DNA from: Aphanomyces cochlioides
Taxonomy: Eukaryota > Oomycota > Saprolegniomycetes > Saprolegniales > Verrucalvaceae
Assembly: GCA_019828595.1 (NCBI GenBank)
Contig: JAHQRK010000014.1
Span: 1,550,001-1,614,000 of the forward strand
Length of the DNA: 64,000 nucleotides
Direction of reading: 5' to 3'
The notes under the pieces are model-generated. The model saw only the letters and a program-made list of their open reading frames with translations. It was not told where the DNA came from and ran no database searches. How positions within the stretch are numbered: the first letter of the stretch is position 1; each line of letters starts with the position of its first letter. Of the stretch, positions 1-10,400 are shown one piece after another. The position numbers and the translations under genes are program-made.

Positions 1-344
1 AGCGCAGACGAGGCGTTTTGAGCCGCACGGGGGACGATGTAGACAGTCACTTCGGACTTGCCATTGACTTGCATGGACGAACGCAACGCCTTGATGTTGA
101 CCTTGAGACCGGGTGTTTGTTGGATGTTGTTGACGATGCTCTTGGCGTCGGGCTTGTCACTCTTGTGGGTGAAGACGATAGCACCGACAGCAATACAGAC
201 AACACCGCAGAAGGCGACGATGGCAACAGCCAAGCGGAAGCGAGTGATGCGGCGAGGTTGAACATCTTGAGCTCCATCGACTGGCGTGGCTGGGATGGCG
301 GCAAAGTCGTGCTCCACTTCGTTCGTGGCCTCGGCAGCAGTCAT
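1..344 (-). CDS. Alpha/beta-hydrolase-like membrane protein, 5' part only (cut by window edge)
   Basis: Only the first 114 codons lie in the window; the gene continues beyond base 1. The sequence matches bases 2945-3318 almost base for base (one difference noticed, near 180), so this is a close tandem paralogue of the gene at 1606-3288. The visible part has a short cytoplasmic N-terminus, one membrane segment at about residues 30-52 (signal-anchor type, a run rich in A, V, I, C and G) and the start of the extracytoplasmic region. The ATG at 344 was chosen because it is the first in-frame ATG here and is shared with the second copy. The near identity continues about 30 bp upstream and then stops abruptly. 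The catalytic part is outside the window, so function is inferred from the neighbour. Confidence 0.7.
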   Translation of the reverse strand, partial: MTAAEATNEVEHDFAAIPATPVDGAQDVQPRRITRFRLAVAIVAFCGVVCIAVGAIVFTHKSDKPDAKSIVNNIQQTPGLKVNIKALRSSMQVNGKSEVTVYIVPRAAQNASSA

Positions 345-1605
345 GGCAACTTGGGCTCCAATTTGAAAGTGAGGATTCGTGGTAAGCAGCCATTACAGGC
401 TCATATGGCATTCCATATATCCTGGGCATCTGATTTGGCTCGGTTGAAGCTACGACGGTGGCACATTGAGATCCGTTGAAGAAAATGATGAGTCCATCAG
501 TTGCCTGTCATCTCCACGCAGCAATCCCAACGCACTTCTCAGTCCCCGTGTTGGTTATGCGTCGTTTTGCGTGAGGATGCCACGAAAAGGAGCAAACCGC
601 TTCTGGAGGGTGGAAGGCATGTGGCATTAGTTCAGAGTTACAGGGTTCATTCGAGGAATTTCAGTAGGCAGAGATTTTCACACAACACAATCCGGATAAA
701 ACTGTCTCTCCCTTGAAATGGTTGATTGCTTGATGCTACAGCGAAGGAGCCACCGCTCCGTCGCATTAGTAGAGTTGTTTCCTACTGAGCCTTCCAGCTC
801 TCGTTAGGATTCATAGACTTGGACGATGAGAGTCCGATGAAGAGATTTAATTAACCTTGGCTCGCTGTATCAACTGGTTCAAAATATCGGAATTTCGTCG
901 AGCTGGGGTTACCCACAAGTTGAGAGTTATACAAAAGGATTTCAATTACCTAAGCTGCGCGATGTGTCCTTATTGCTTATATTTTTAAGGACGTATTCTT
1001 CATGGGAGAGGCTTTTAGCCGTACTCGTTCGACTCCTGTTCATTCCAGTTGGACAATGTTTATCCGGAGAGTACCTATGATGATGGAATTCCTCTGATAT
1101 CATCCTTGGGTGCCGAAGCAGCCACATGCAATGTGAGTGCCCGTCGTGTCCCCATGGAAACGACGCGAAATAGGTGAGAAAGCACTGGCAATGCATGCTT
1201 GCATCCACTTGCCGGTTTGATAACCACTGCTGTTCGCCGAGGCACCTCATTTTCCTCCACTGAGATCCAGACGAAGTGGTCGCGCTTGAAGAAATCCACA
1301 CAATTGCCTTCTTGAACAGAAGGCATTGGACTCCAGCACTCCTTCCTCCAGCAAAACCCACTTGGTCTTCCATTTCATTGAGAGATTGCCACAAAAAAGC
1401 TTGCAATTGTTGACTGACATGCAGCTCCTATATCCATACAACGTGGATTTCATGGACAACTGAAGCATTATTACCACTGTCGACACCAACTCGAGGTAGG
1501 ATGTCCACAGCGTAAGAGAGAGCTAAACTCGTCAGCCTGGATGGATCATGACGCAGTGAAGCTTGCAAGTTGATCACAACAATCTTTTCTTAACATTCAT
1601 GGCGG
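345..1605. other. Intergenic stretch between the first two hydrolase copies
   Basis: No convincing gene. The longest open stretches (about 80-150 codons, both strands, 500-1490) lack recognisable motifs and compete with one another in overlapping frames. Bases 345-374 are still part of the duplicated block shared with 3289-3318. A single CCGGATAA-type motif occurs near 680. Confidence 0.4.
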
Positions 1606-3288
1606 TTAAAGAGCGCATTCAAACCACTTGAGGGGCTTGCGGTCATCGCCGAACCAGCCGTCGCCATTGCGGAACGACATGTCCAAGTGGTTCAAGGCAG
1701 CTTGGTAGTTGGCGCTCGAGGTGGTCGTACCAAATCCTTTCGTGCCGTAGCCAGCTTGGCAACTGTTGATATCGACGACTCCGTCGTTGGCAGAGTCGTG
1801 CTTGGACAACGAAGCGACGACTTGAAGAGCCGAGTCGACGGTGATCAAACCAATTGGGCTAGTACCACAAGCCACCTTGGACACGTATTGAGCACGCTTG
1901 GATTGGATGGCCAGGAATTGGTTCTTGCGGTTGGCGTCCACAGACGATTGATGCAACAAGGACAAGTAACCAGGTTGGGCTGGACATTGACCCACAAGGT
2001 TCAAAATGCCTTTGATGGCCAAGTCGCCCCAACCACCAGACTTGCACTTGTCAACGAGCAAATTGGCACTCTTACTGCCTTGCATAGGGCCAGCCAACGA
2101 CACCCAAGTCACGCCGCTCGAGAATTGGCACTTGTTGTTCACCAAAGCAGCAGCAGCGATCATGTTGCCCATCGAGTGAGTCGACAAGATGAGGTTGCCG
2201 ATGGTCTTGCCGTTGTTACCAGTAGCGACTTGAAGAGCCAAGTTACAGAACTCTTGTTGGAGGCTAGCATCATCCCATCCACGGCTTACAGTGTCCATAT
2301 GAGCAAACTTGGTCGTGGTGCAGCAAGGAGCGTGGTCTTGGATGCTTCCCCAGGAGTCCTTATCAGTGTCGGTCAATGGACCACTGGTCTTGGTGCCAAC
2401 TCCATGGACGAACAAACAAGGCTTCTTTGGTCCCTTGCAACCACACGATGAAGCTTCAAGGTGAGCCGATCCAGCGATGCTTTCGAGGTGGTTCTTGCTC
2501 GATGTTGGCGCCGTTTCCAAGTTAGGAAGAGCCGTTTGGACCAAAGGACAGTTCAAGTCAGATGGAGCCACGATGTCAGGCACAAGAGTTGGGTCGCGCA
2601 AGTATTCCACAGAAAGCTCCAAGTCATTCCCGCGAGCACGGCTCAATTGGTTGGTGTTGGAGTTGCAAAACACAAAAGTTTCACCAGCAAAGCTGAGCTT
2701 CAGCAGTTGACCAGATTCGCATCCCATCTCCACAACCGAACCATCGACAACAACGTCGCTCACGATGCGCGACTTCTCCAAACTGGTTTGGACAAGCTGA
2801 ACCGGCGGGATTTGAGAGGCGTCCAAGCATCCCGAGCGAAGAAGAGTCTCTCCAGACGACACTGACCAGTAGCCTCGGTTGTCCAACAAGACGTACTGTT
2901 CCGTCACTTCATCGCCTTCTTGGGTCAAGATTGCATCGAATTCAAGCGCAGACGAGGCGTTTTGAGCCGCACGGGGGACGATGTAGACAGTCACTTCGGA
3001 CTTGCCATTGACTTGCATGGACGAACGCAACGCCTTGATGTTGACCTTGAGACCGGGTGTTTGTTGGATGTTGTTGACGATGCTCTTGGCGTCGGGCTTG
3101 TCACTCTTGTGGGTGAAGACAATGGCACCGACAGCAATACAGACAACACCGCAGAAGGCGACGATGGCAACAGCCAAGCGGAAGCGAGTGATGCGGCGAG
3201 GTTGAACATCTTGAGCTCCATCGACTGGCGTGGCTGGGATGGCGGCAAAGTCGTGCTCCACTTCGTTCGTGGCCTCGGCAGCAGTCAT
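1606..3288 (-). CDS. Single-pass membrane alpha/beta-hydrolase-like protein (lipase/PGAP1-like fold suspected)
   Basis: Uninterrupted reading frame of 560 codons from ATG 3288; an upstream in-frame ATG at 3330 would add 14 residues, but the sister copy at 1-344 lacks it. Order of features: short N-terminus, one signal-anchor helix near residues 30-52, a variable domain, then an alpha/beta-hydrolase-like core beginning KPCLFVHGVG (beta strand plus oxyanion loop). The candidate nucleophile elbow is THSMGN, so the canonical first Gly of GxSxG is Thr. A candidate acid lies in SANDGVVD and a candidate His in LNHLDMSF near the C-terminus, the usual order Ser-Asp-His. The conserved C-terminus contains NGDGWFGDDRK. 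It is probably an ectoenzyme or secretory-pathway hydrolase acting on lipid or ester; the substrate is unknown. No intron is needed. A third, decayed copy follows at 4515-6183. Confidence 0.75.
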   Translation of the reverse strand: MTAAEATNEVEHDFAAIPATPVDGAQDVQPRRITRFRLAVAIVAFCGVVCIAVGAIVFTHKSDKPDAKSIVNNIQQTPGLKVNIKALRSSMQVNGKSEVTVYIVPRAAQNASSALEFDAILTQEGDEVTEQYVLLDNRGYWSVSSGETLLRSGCLDASQIPPVQLVQTSLEKSRIVSDVVVDGSVVEMGCESGQLLKLSFAGETFVFCNSNTNQLSRARGNDLELSVEYLRDPTLVPDIVAPSDLNCPLVQTALPNLETAPTSSKNHLESIAGSAHLEASSCGCKGPKKPCLFVHGVGTKTSGPLTDTDKDSWGSIQDHAPCCTTTKFAHMDTVSRGWDDASLQQEFCNLALQVATGNNGKTIGNLILSTHSMGNMIAAAALVNNKCQFSSGVTWVSLAGPMQGSKSANLLVDKCKSGGWGDLAIKGILNLVGQCPAQPGYLSLLHQSSVDANRKNQFLAIQSKRAQYVSKVACGTSPIGLITVDSALQVVASLSKHDSANDGVVDINSCQAGYGTKGFGTTTSSANYQAALNHLDMSFRNGDGWFGDDRKPLKWFECAL

Positions 3289-4514
3289 GGCAACTTGGGC
3301 TCCAATTTGAAAGTGAGCATCTCCTCGCATCCTTCACGAATGCAGATAGCTTTCCTCATCAATGGCATCTGATTTGGCTCAGTTGAAGCTCCGAGAGAGA
3401 TCCGTTCCAGGAAAAGTCAAAGCGCCACAGCTGGCATCTCCATGCAGCGACCACAACCAATGCCAACATGGATGACTCTACAGTAAACGTCGAGGACTGT
3501 GTTGGATTTGTGTCGCGGCGAGACGGAAAGTCCGTCGCATGGGCTGCCACCGCAGTTGGAGGGAAGGGAGCAATCCACGACCAGACCATTTGTTTGTTGT
3601 ATCATCGTTGAGGCCATGTGGCATTACGCCACTTCTTGGTTGTGCATTGTACAACGAGGTGGACTCCAACAAGACGATCGATCGACGTCGACAATGCGCA
3701 CACTGGACAGCTACAAAACACGACATGGCTTGTCTCTGTGGCGCTTTACAACGCGCTCTTGGAATACGCTCTTGGCTGCATCTTCGTCGGTAGAAAAACA
3801 CCACCGTGATATTGGACGCCGCCATGGTCTGATGCAATCTAATTCGATGGGTACCAAGGCAGCATATGGGCCAAGACTAATGCCCCAATGTGTCCCGAGG
3901 AATCCCAACGAAGGATAGCGGCATGCATCCAGCCGTCGCGAGCAAGCAAGAGCTCTCGGTCGAGGCATTCCAGCATCGTGAGCGAGTCGTGGGTGCGTCT
4001 GGATCAACTCAGGCATTTCATTCGCATCAACTTTGGTGATTTCTGAGTGCTGGGTGACCAACTGACCACAAGGGAAGGCATACACGCTTGGATTCTTGAG
4101 CAGATTGCATAGGAAGTCAGCTCCTTTCCCTGTGTCAATGCTTTATCCACGCAATCCTTCACGAAAGCTAAGTGCCTGCGCGCAGATTCCATTGCAGTGT
4201 GGCTCGCAATGATGACAAACTCTCGCGCCGTCGTGTGTCGTGTTGCTGACCGACCGACCGCCTGTCGCTCGACCAGACAGCCATCGTCTTCTCATTCTAA
4301 GAAGCTTTGGCTCAATGATGAGTCCAAGCCGCTCAACGAAGAAGCGAGTCATTCCATGCACATCTTCCATGTGGTTGCATACTTTTGGCGGTGAAACAGG
4401 ACCACACATTTACCCAGCTGTCCTGTCTTTAACCATCTCCTCCCATCACTGCAACGCGAGGAGGAGACATGCGCGTGATGGCATTAGCGACATGAAGATG
4501 CTACCAAAGATGGT
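3289..4514. other. Intergenic stretch without a supported gene
   Basis: Open frames of up to about 139 codons exist on both strands (for example 3499-3918 plus and 3711-4085 minus), but they overlap mutually, show no motif, and no splice combination gives a recognisable protein. I see no confident gene here. Confidence 0.4.
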
Positions 4515-6183
4515 TTAGAGGAAGCATTCAAACCACTTGACCTGTTTGCGGTCGTCGCCAAACCACCCGTCGCCGTTCCGGAACGACACGTCCAAGTGGT
4601 TGATCGACGCTTTGTAGTTGGCGCTCGTGTAGCTCGTGCCAAAGCTGCTCGTGCTCAACCCGTTCGTGCAGCTGTTCCACTCGACGATCCCATCATTTGC
4701 ACTGCCGTGGCCTGACAAGTTGCTGATACTTTGAAGTGCAGTCCCGACCATGTTGAGTCCAACTGGGTCCACTCCACACAACGTCTTGGACACAAAAGTT
4801 GCCCGTGTGGATTGCGCCGTCGAGAAGATGTAGCTCGTGTACGAATCCGCAGTGCTTTGGTGCTTGAGGCTGTAGTACGCGCGCTGAATTGGACACGTCC
4901 CGATGGCGTCCGAGATCGCCGGCACGGATCGATTGCCCAGCCGCCTGATGAGCACTTTTGTTCAAGCAAGTTGGCCGTCTTGGATCCTTGCATTGGAGCG
5001 CCGAGGGAGATCCACGTCGTTCGACTCGACAGCTTGCACACGCCAGCGCTGATGGCATTGCCGACGAGAAGATTGCCATACGAATAGGTGACGAGAGTGA
5101 GATCTCCCACTTCCTTGGCCGTGCTGTTGAGCGCCGTCGCGAGTGCGCGCTGGCAGAATTCTCCCTGCACGGTGATGTCAAACCAAGCATGCGCCGTGTT
5201 GTCGAGCTCGTGCTGGAGCAGCAAGGCGCGTGGTCTTGGATGCTGCCCCACTGCTCAGCGTACGTCGACGCGGACGGTCCTGATACTTTCTCTCCCGCGC
5301 CACGGACAAAGAGACATGGCTTGCGCTTCCTCTTGCAGTTACACGTGGCTGCATCCAGCACGGAAGCGCTCGACGCGACGGAACTTCTCTCGATTAGAAA
5401 TCGCGTCGTCGACTGTGTCGTGCGAGGGACAAGAGGACATTCTCCATCGATTACTTGAGCCTGAATGTCTGGCAGCGCGGTTGGATCGGCGATGTATTCA
5501 ATCGACGCCGTCAAGTCGATTCCCGTCACACTCTGGTTTGACCAGAGTAACAAGCAACAAACTTTTCACCAGCAAAGCGCAACTCCACCAGGCGACTGTC
5601 GGCTTCCGCGCAGTTGATTTCTCTTGGGAAGCCGTTGACGATCACTTCCTGCGCTTGTCGAGACGCTTCGAGGCTGGCTTGGATGAGCTCAAGCGGCGGC
5701 ACTTGGGACAGGTCAATGCACCCCGCGCTGAGCTGAGTTCCATTGTCGGCTAGCGTCGCCCGGTTGGGTCAAGATGGCATCGAAAGAGAGACCACCGCCG
5801 ACAGATCGAGGGAAGAGATGAGCGACTGCCTCCGACTGGCCATTGATCTTCATGGACGAGCGCAAGGCTTTCAAGCTCACTTTGAGACTGACGGACTGCT
5901 GGATGTTGTTCACAATGGCCTTGGCTCCACTGGGCTTGTCATGGTGGTTGGTGAAGACAAGAGCCCCAACGGCGACACAGACAACGCCACAGAGAGCTGC
6001 AAGGGCGACGACGAGGTGCAAGCGACGAGTTGGCCGAGGCGTTGGCTCACCAATGCCAGGTGACGCTGTCGCGGGGGCAAAGTCTTGCTTCAAACTGGCG
6101 TCCGGTGTCTGCATCCAAGCAAAAGAACACAATGCAAGGCAAGCAAGAGCAACCAAGCTGAGATGGCCGACTAGCATTTCCAT
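4515..6183 (-). pseudogene. Decayed third copy of the alpha/beta-hydrolase-like gene
   Basis: The family can be followed from the membrane anchor (ALAALCGVVCVAVGALVF, near 5980-6040) to the conserved C-terminus (NGDGWFGDDRKQ, near 4530-4570), but in several frames. Breaks seen by aligning to the intact gene at 1606-3288: a deletion of about 20 codons plus frame change near 5710-5745; a frame change near 5540-5560 with an in-frame TGA just after the FAGEKF motif; a frame change near 5190-5225 after SIQDHAPCC; and one near 4935-4955 after CSSGGW. The intact paralogue has no introns, so splicing is an unlikely explanation. The nucleophile elbow reads TYSYGN instead of THSMGN. This is best read as a pseudogene in the same orientation as its two relatives; assembly indels are a weaker alternative because four separate breaks are required. 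Confidence 0.8.
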
Positions 6184-6968
6184 CAGTACCAATATTGAGC
6201 TATATAGCTGACGGGAAAGCCGTGGACTCAAGCTAATTGTTACGCGAGCTTCGCTGACTCGGAGGTTAGTTACCAGAGCAGCTCTAGGGCCAAACAAACC
6301 AAAGCGACGTTGTACTCGGGACGAGACGACGACCTTGGAATCGATAGCAGTGTTGAGCCTGTTCGTCAGCATAACTTTTCGTCTATTGAGAGTGGCAGAG
6401 TGAACAAATCATCATACTATCGACGTGAGCGTGACGAAGCCTTGAAATTTCAAAGTCGCTCGACGGCAAGATAACGAACTTGGGAATCGCACGGACAGTG
6501 CCAGCGTTGTACGGATGGGTTGTACTCATCACAGCACTTGATATTGATACAATACATGGACGACTGAGGGGGAAACTCTGCAGTCCTTTTGGCATACCAA
6601 GGCAACGACTTTTCTGAATATCTGGCATCCAAGCACTCCACTAGTTCTACACCTCCTTGGATGCGCATTTACGAGTGCATAGGTTTTGGTTTTCGGCTGG
6701 CTGAGCCACGAAACACTGGATGATCCAACTCACATTGCCTTGAATCCATCGTCATCGGTGGCTCGTGTCTGTGGCGTCACTTTGTGTGGTTCCACGGCAA
6801 TCGTCTCACAGTGTTCTTGGCCCCATTCAACATTTGCAGGACCAAAACCCATATTACTATTATTGCCATGAGTCTGCTGACCTACCGAGCGCAAGGTATC
6901 AGGAAACTTCGCTCGAGCCACAGCAAACAACGAGCACTGAGCACCAGAACTGGAGTCGGCAAACCTAG

Positions 6969-7032
6969 TATCAATATATTGCAATATATTTTTGAGGAAT
7001 ATTTGATTTCAATATATTGCAATATATTGATA
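6969..7032. repeat. Perfect 22-bp AT-rich inverted repeat
   Basis: The left arm at 6969-6990 and right arm at 7011-7032 are exact reverse complements (TATCAATATATTGC...), separated by 20 bases. Each arm itself contains an AATATATTGCAATATATT palindrome. It lies 65-130 bp upstream of the start codon at 7097, so it may be promoter architecture or a cruciform. Confidence 0.85.
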
Positions 7033-7034
7033 AA

Positions 7035-7046
7035 TTATCCGGATAA
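7035..7046. promoter_or_regulatory. Palindromic motif TTATCCGGATAA upstream of phosphatase inhibitor 2
   Basis: A perfect 12-bp palindrome located 50-62 bp upstream of the ATG at 7097. The same core recurs near 12293, 12322, 16046, 16443, 32407 and 32423, mostly upstream of start codons. A role as a transcription-factor site is inferred. Confidence 0.5.
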
Positions 7047-7096
7047 TAACGAAGAAGCCGGATAAGAAACCCTCAGTTGAGTTTTTTTGCAACAAC

Positions 7097-7606
7097 ATGC
7101 TCAAGAAAGACCAAGGGACCGCCGCCGCTGATGCGCCACGCCGTCCACGAATCAAATGGGACGAAGAAACGATTGCATTACACGACTTGGATCGAGGTAC
7201 GCGCATGAAGATTGACGAGCCCAATACACCGTACCACTACTACTCGGAGAGTGCCGAAGGAGACGCTGGCATCGAGATCTCGGAAGTCGCGATGGAAATG
7301 CACAATGCCATGCCTGAGAATGCAATGGCCAAACCGTTGCATGCAGCTGCAGTGTCTCCAGCACACAGCGCATCCAACGGTAAAGAGCTTCAGTGGGACG
7401 AGCTCCAATCCAAACTCAAGCAACACGCCAGTGAATGGGACAGCGACTCCGACGCCTCGTCAACTAGTTCGCGCCATCGAACTCCAAGCCAAGACAAAGC
7501 ATTTGCGCAAAAGCGCAAGCAGCACTACAATGAAATCGAGCGCGTCAAGCAGTGGAGAAAGGAGCACGCAAACGACACGAAAGATGAAGATGAGGAGGAT
7601 GAATAA
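7097..7606 (+). CDS. PPP1R2: Protein phosphatase inhibitor 2 (PP1 regulatory subunit, IPP-2/Glc8 family)
   Basis: Single-exon frame of 169 residues. The N-terminal hallmark of inhibitor-2 is clear: an RIKWDEETIA segment at about residues 18-27, then HDLDRGTRMKIDEP (about 29-42) and NTPYHYY, whose Thr corresponds to the GSK3-type phosphorylation site of the animal protein. The C-terminal KRKQHYNEIERVKQW block (about residues 136-150) matches the second conserved PP1-docking element (HYNE). The protein ends in an acidic tail. It is expected to bind and modulate the PP1 catalytic subunit in cytosol and nucleus. The ATG at 7097 is directly preceded by the palindrome and inverted repeat at 6969-7046. 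It is convergent with the SHIPPO-repeat gene; stop codons are only 11 bp apart. Confidence 0.93.
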   Translation: MLKKDQGTAAADAPRRPRIKWDEETIALHDLDRGTRMKIDEPNTPYHYYSESAEGDAGIEISEVAMEMHNAMPENAMAKPLHAAAVSPAHSASNGKELQWDELQSKLKQHASEWDSDSDASSTSSRHRTPSQDKAFAQKRKQHYNEIERVKQWRKEHANDTKDEDEEDE

Positions 7607-7617
7607 ACTTGTTGATG

Positions 7618-8621
7618 CTAAAAATGGCTTCCAAACTTGGTGCGTCCGGACATGGAGCATTTAGGGGCGCTCTTGTACGTCGACAGAACTTGCGTCCCGA
7701 CGGCGTCTTTGTGCTTGTATGCATTCGGTGCTGGGCTCGCGTCGTGCGACATACGCGCTCCAACTGGGGCTTTCGATCGACCGACGACACTGAACGAATA
7801 CGCCGCCGAGTTGGTCACAGTTGAAACCACTTGTTTGCCCACGGCGACATTGCCAGTGTCATATTGTCCTACTCAATCTGTCAGGAAGAACAGCATGGCG
7901 AGGTCACCAGGGCCAACGTCCGCCGACGATGTATCCAACAACGGCTTCCGGTTGTCTTTGGGAAAGCTGCTCGCAGTGGCATGTTTGGATGTTGAAAGCA
8001 CCTGGTGATGCCACGTCATTTTGTCATTCTGACTTAGATATACCGTTCGAGTATTGAGGAGACTCTCGGGCGTGTCGTATGCGCCTGGCCCTGGCGACTT
8101 GGCACTGCTGTCTACAATGCCTTTGGTCCACTTCTTGCCGAGCGAGAACTGCGGCGCGTTCCTCTCGTTTGGGTTGACAATGTGCGGCGTGTAGTCCCCC
8201 GGTCCTGGACAACTCGCGGCAACTTTGAGATCGGATGTCGAGCCAAACTTTTCGCGACCGCTGATTGAACACGCCGGAGCGCTTCTGATGGTCGACACGA
8301 CAGGTTTGCCGATCGTCGTCGGCACTTGGTACGCCCCAGGACCCTACATCGAGGTCACCATCCCCTTCGACTTTAGAGGTCACTCACAGGGGATTTATTT
8401 CCGTCACCTGGGTCCTTTGGTCGACTGCTCGTACCAAAACATGTTGTCGGAGCGGTGCGCTTGCGGGAATCGACTTGCTCGCCACAGGACGACTTGATGT
8501 CATCGTACGCCGTATTTAATGCAAACGTGGCTCGTGAAGGACTGCCGCCGCCACGATTCGGACTGCCGGCTCTGGCGGTCGATGGCTTGGCTGGACTCGC
8601 TCGTGTAGGGCTCGAGCTCAT
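7618..8621 (-). CDS. SHIPPO/ODF3-type PG-rich repeat protein (sperm-tail/axoneme)
   Basis: Three exons: 8621-8388, 8343-7908 and 7868-7618. The introns are 44 and 39 nt with GT..TAG borders, and phases agree, giving 306 residues. Splicing rebuilds PGPGxY-type repeats exactly at both junctions (SP|GPGAYQVP and DVGPG|QYDTG), with further SCPGPGDYTP and SPGPGAYDTP units. This repeat defines outer-dense-fibre/CIMAP-like proteins, which in animals include microtubule-inner proteins of the axoneme. The N-terminus is low complexity (Ser, Pro, Arg, Gly). Repeated elements such as VVSTxxSAPxCSxSGRxKFGS resemble the tubulin-binding repeats of related proteins. It is likely a zoospore flagellum component. 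The start at ATG 8621 is the first Met of a Ser-rich leader. Confidence 0.85.
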
Positions 8622-8750
8622 TCCAGCAGCTCCACTTCGTGAGTGATTCTGCTCTTGTAAATATAGCCTCGGTTGGTAAACCAACGTCTATCTTTAGACG
8701 AAAGATTTGTATTAAACGACGGAACGAGGGTTAACATTGAGAGGAAGCGC

Positions 8751-9827
8751 TCATGGACATCGACGGCCTTGGTGCATGATGAGGCCATCGTGACAACGCA
8801 AGCAGAGATACATGCGAAGGTCATACTTGTACACGATGCACCATTTGATGCTGCAGTGCGCGCAGCTTATTTTGTCACACACTTGGCATATCATGGGCTG
8901 GTTTGTGTGCTTGTGGCAGGTTGCGCATTCGGCCGAGCCTCGCGGTGGCAGCGATGATGTTGGATGCCACCGCTTCTGATAGTTCTGTGGGTCAACTAAT
9001 GCGCTGGCAACTCTGTGAAAGGATTCTTCGCCTGGACACGAAGCAACTGAAGCACTTTGTGTCTTGAGCCAAGTTCGATTGGAATCGATGGACAAGTTGC
9101 TTGTTGACGATCGGCGAGGTGGCGATGTCGACTGAAGGAGAACCTTGTGGGCATCCTTGAGCATTGATCTTGTTACTTGACGAGCGACAAATTGAGGAGT
9201 TGTGCCTTTGAAGTCTGCATGGACGAATGAAATCACATCGATCAGACCTGGCTCCGAGGTTTCCAAACAAACGTGTGCAAGACGGAGCCATCCTCGCACG
9301 TAGTCGGGCTGTGACGGACAAGAGGGCAGTTCCATCGACACAAACGAATATGCCCAGCCATGACGCCCCGAGAGATCCCGCAGGAAATCACCTCGCTCAA
9401 TGCCACAGAAATCGCGGTCGCTAATGAGTGAGAGTACAGATGGCAGACCTGCCCAACGAAGACCAACGTGCAGTTGTGAAGGATCATCTAGAGGCGAGAG
9501 ATTGCACAGGAGCTTGGATTCTGAAAACCCCATCAGAGCAGCATATCCATCGTCAACCACCATACATCGAAGGAATGCAGACGCAGTGCGCTCCAAGGAT
9601 CCTTTGATTTGGGTGCGTTCATGATGCAAGGTTGCATTCGGTCCCGTCGAGTGTTTGACAACTGACGCTTCATCCTTTTCAATCAACTGCACCGTTTTCA
9701 AGCAATCCTGAAACGTGCGCTGAGATAGCGTCAAAAGGTGCTCCACTTGGTCCACGTCGAGCTGATGGTGCAAGAAGACAGGCTGCGCTTTCTTGGTCTC
9801 TCCAAACATGTTGCCGCGATGCTGCAT
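8751..9827 (-). CDS. FYVE/PHD-like zinc-finger protein, possibly with START-like N-terminal region
   Basis: Uninterrupted frame of 358 residues from ATG 9827. The C-terminal 70 residues hold four Cys pairs (CATC, CQVC, CAHC, CLRC) spaced as in a FYVE-like double-zinc finger; the canonical R(R/K)HHC basic patch is absent, so phosphoinositide binding is uncertain. The preceding part, with blocks such as GLRWAGLP and YSFVSMELPSCP, has the character of the START-like lipid-binding regions that oomycetes frequently fuse to FYVE-type fingers; this is inference from family habit. It is divergent to the PHD-finger gene starting at 10401. Confidence 0.6.
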   Translation of the reverse strand: MQHRGNMFGETKKAQPVFLHHQLDVDQVEHLLTLSQRTFQDCLKTVQLIEKDEASVVKHSTGPNATLHHERTQIKGSLERTASAFLRCMVVDDGYAALMGFSESKLLCNLSPLDDPSQLHVGLRWAGLPSVLSLISDRDFCGIERGDFLRDLSGRHGWAYSFVSMELPSCPSQPDYVRGWLRLAHVCLETSEPGLIDVISFVHADFKGTTPQFVARQVTRSMLKDAHKVLLQSTSPPRRSSTSNLSIDSNRTWLKTQSASVASCPGEESFHRVASALVDPQNYQKRWHPTSSLPPRGSAECATCHKHTNQPMICQVCDKISCAHCSIKWCIVYKYDLRMYLCLRCHDGLIMHQGRRCP

Positions 9828-10400
9828 CCGTCGAAATGCCGAATATCTGAAATATCTCCGTGCAGATCAATTGTGATCATACATATCCACTCTCATCTTC
9901 ACTCACTATACATCACATCAAGAAAAGAAAGGCGACTCTCGTTTCTACATTTCTTTTGAGGCGGAGAAATATCCACCCTCGCATTTTGCAGGAAATCTCT
10001 CAACCTTTCCGCTGATCCAGCTCTAGCCACTCGACAGACCTCGCAAAGCTGGGTGCATCATGAGCACTGCACTTCCATGATGGCCTGGAGTGCATTCTTG
10101 GAGTGTTGACGCGGCTTCTCTTGAATAATTGATCCAACGATTCAGCATGATATGGATCGGGTTTGGCTGTCTTCGAGCTGGTTGTGATGAGATGGAGAGA
10201 CGTTCACATCATGGGATTGTAAAACATCGCACTACCTACTTTGTCTTGCTAGAAGAGCGTCATAATTGCAGCGCGCTCGCAGAAATGCAAGAGCGCACTG
10301 TGGTTGCATCTTCACCAATGCAAATACCTTCGCAGTTTGTGGAAATTTGGAAAATGACCCATTTTCGAATTTGCGCGCCAAAAGAAAAGCTCCAAACATC
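9828..10400. other. Head-to-head intergenic region between FYVE-like and PHD-finger genes
   Basis: About 570 bp between two divergent starts. Nothing with coding character was recognised; it presumably contains both promoters. Confidence 0.4.

Larger units (their letters stand above)
6184..7096. other. Intergenic region with AT-rich inverted repeat and TATCCGGATAA palindrome
   Basis: No gene is supported from 6184 to 6960; short overlapping open frames lack motifs. Bases 6969-7046 hold a strong inverted repeat and a palindrome just upstream of the phosphatase-inhibitor gene, described as separate entries. Confidence 0.45.

Noticed and set aside
1687..3372. Long plus-strand open frames across 1687-3372
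   Set aside because: They are antisense to the intact hydrolase gene and repeat in its duplicated copy only because the DNA is duplicated.
3478..4410. A gene between the intact and decayed hydrolases
   Set aside because: Several frames of 60-139 codons exist but none carries motifs, and no phase-consistent exon chain could be built.
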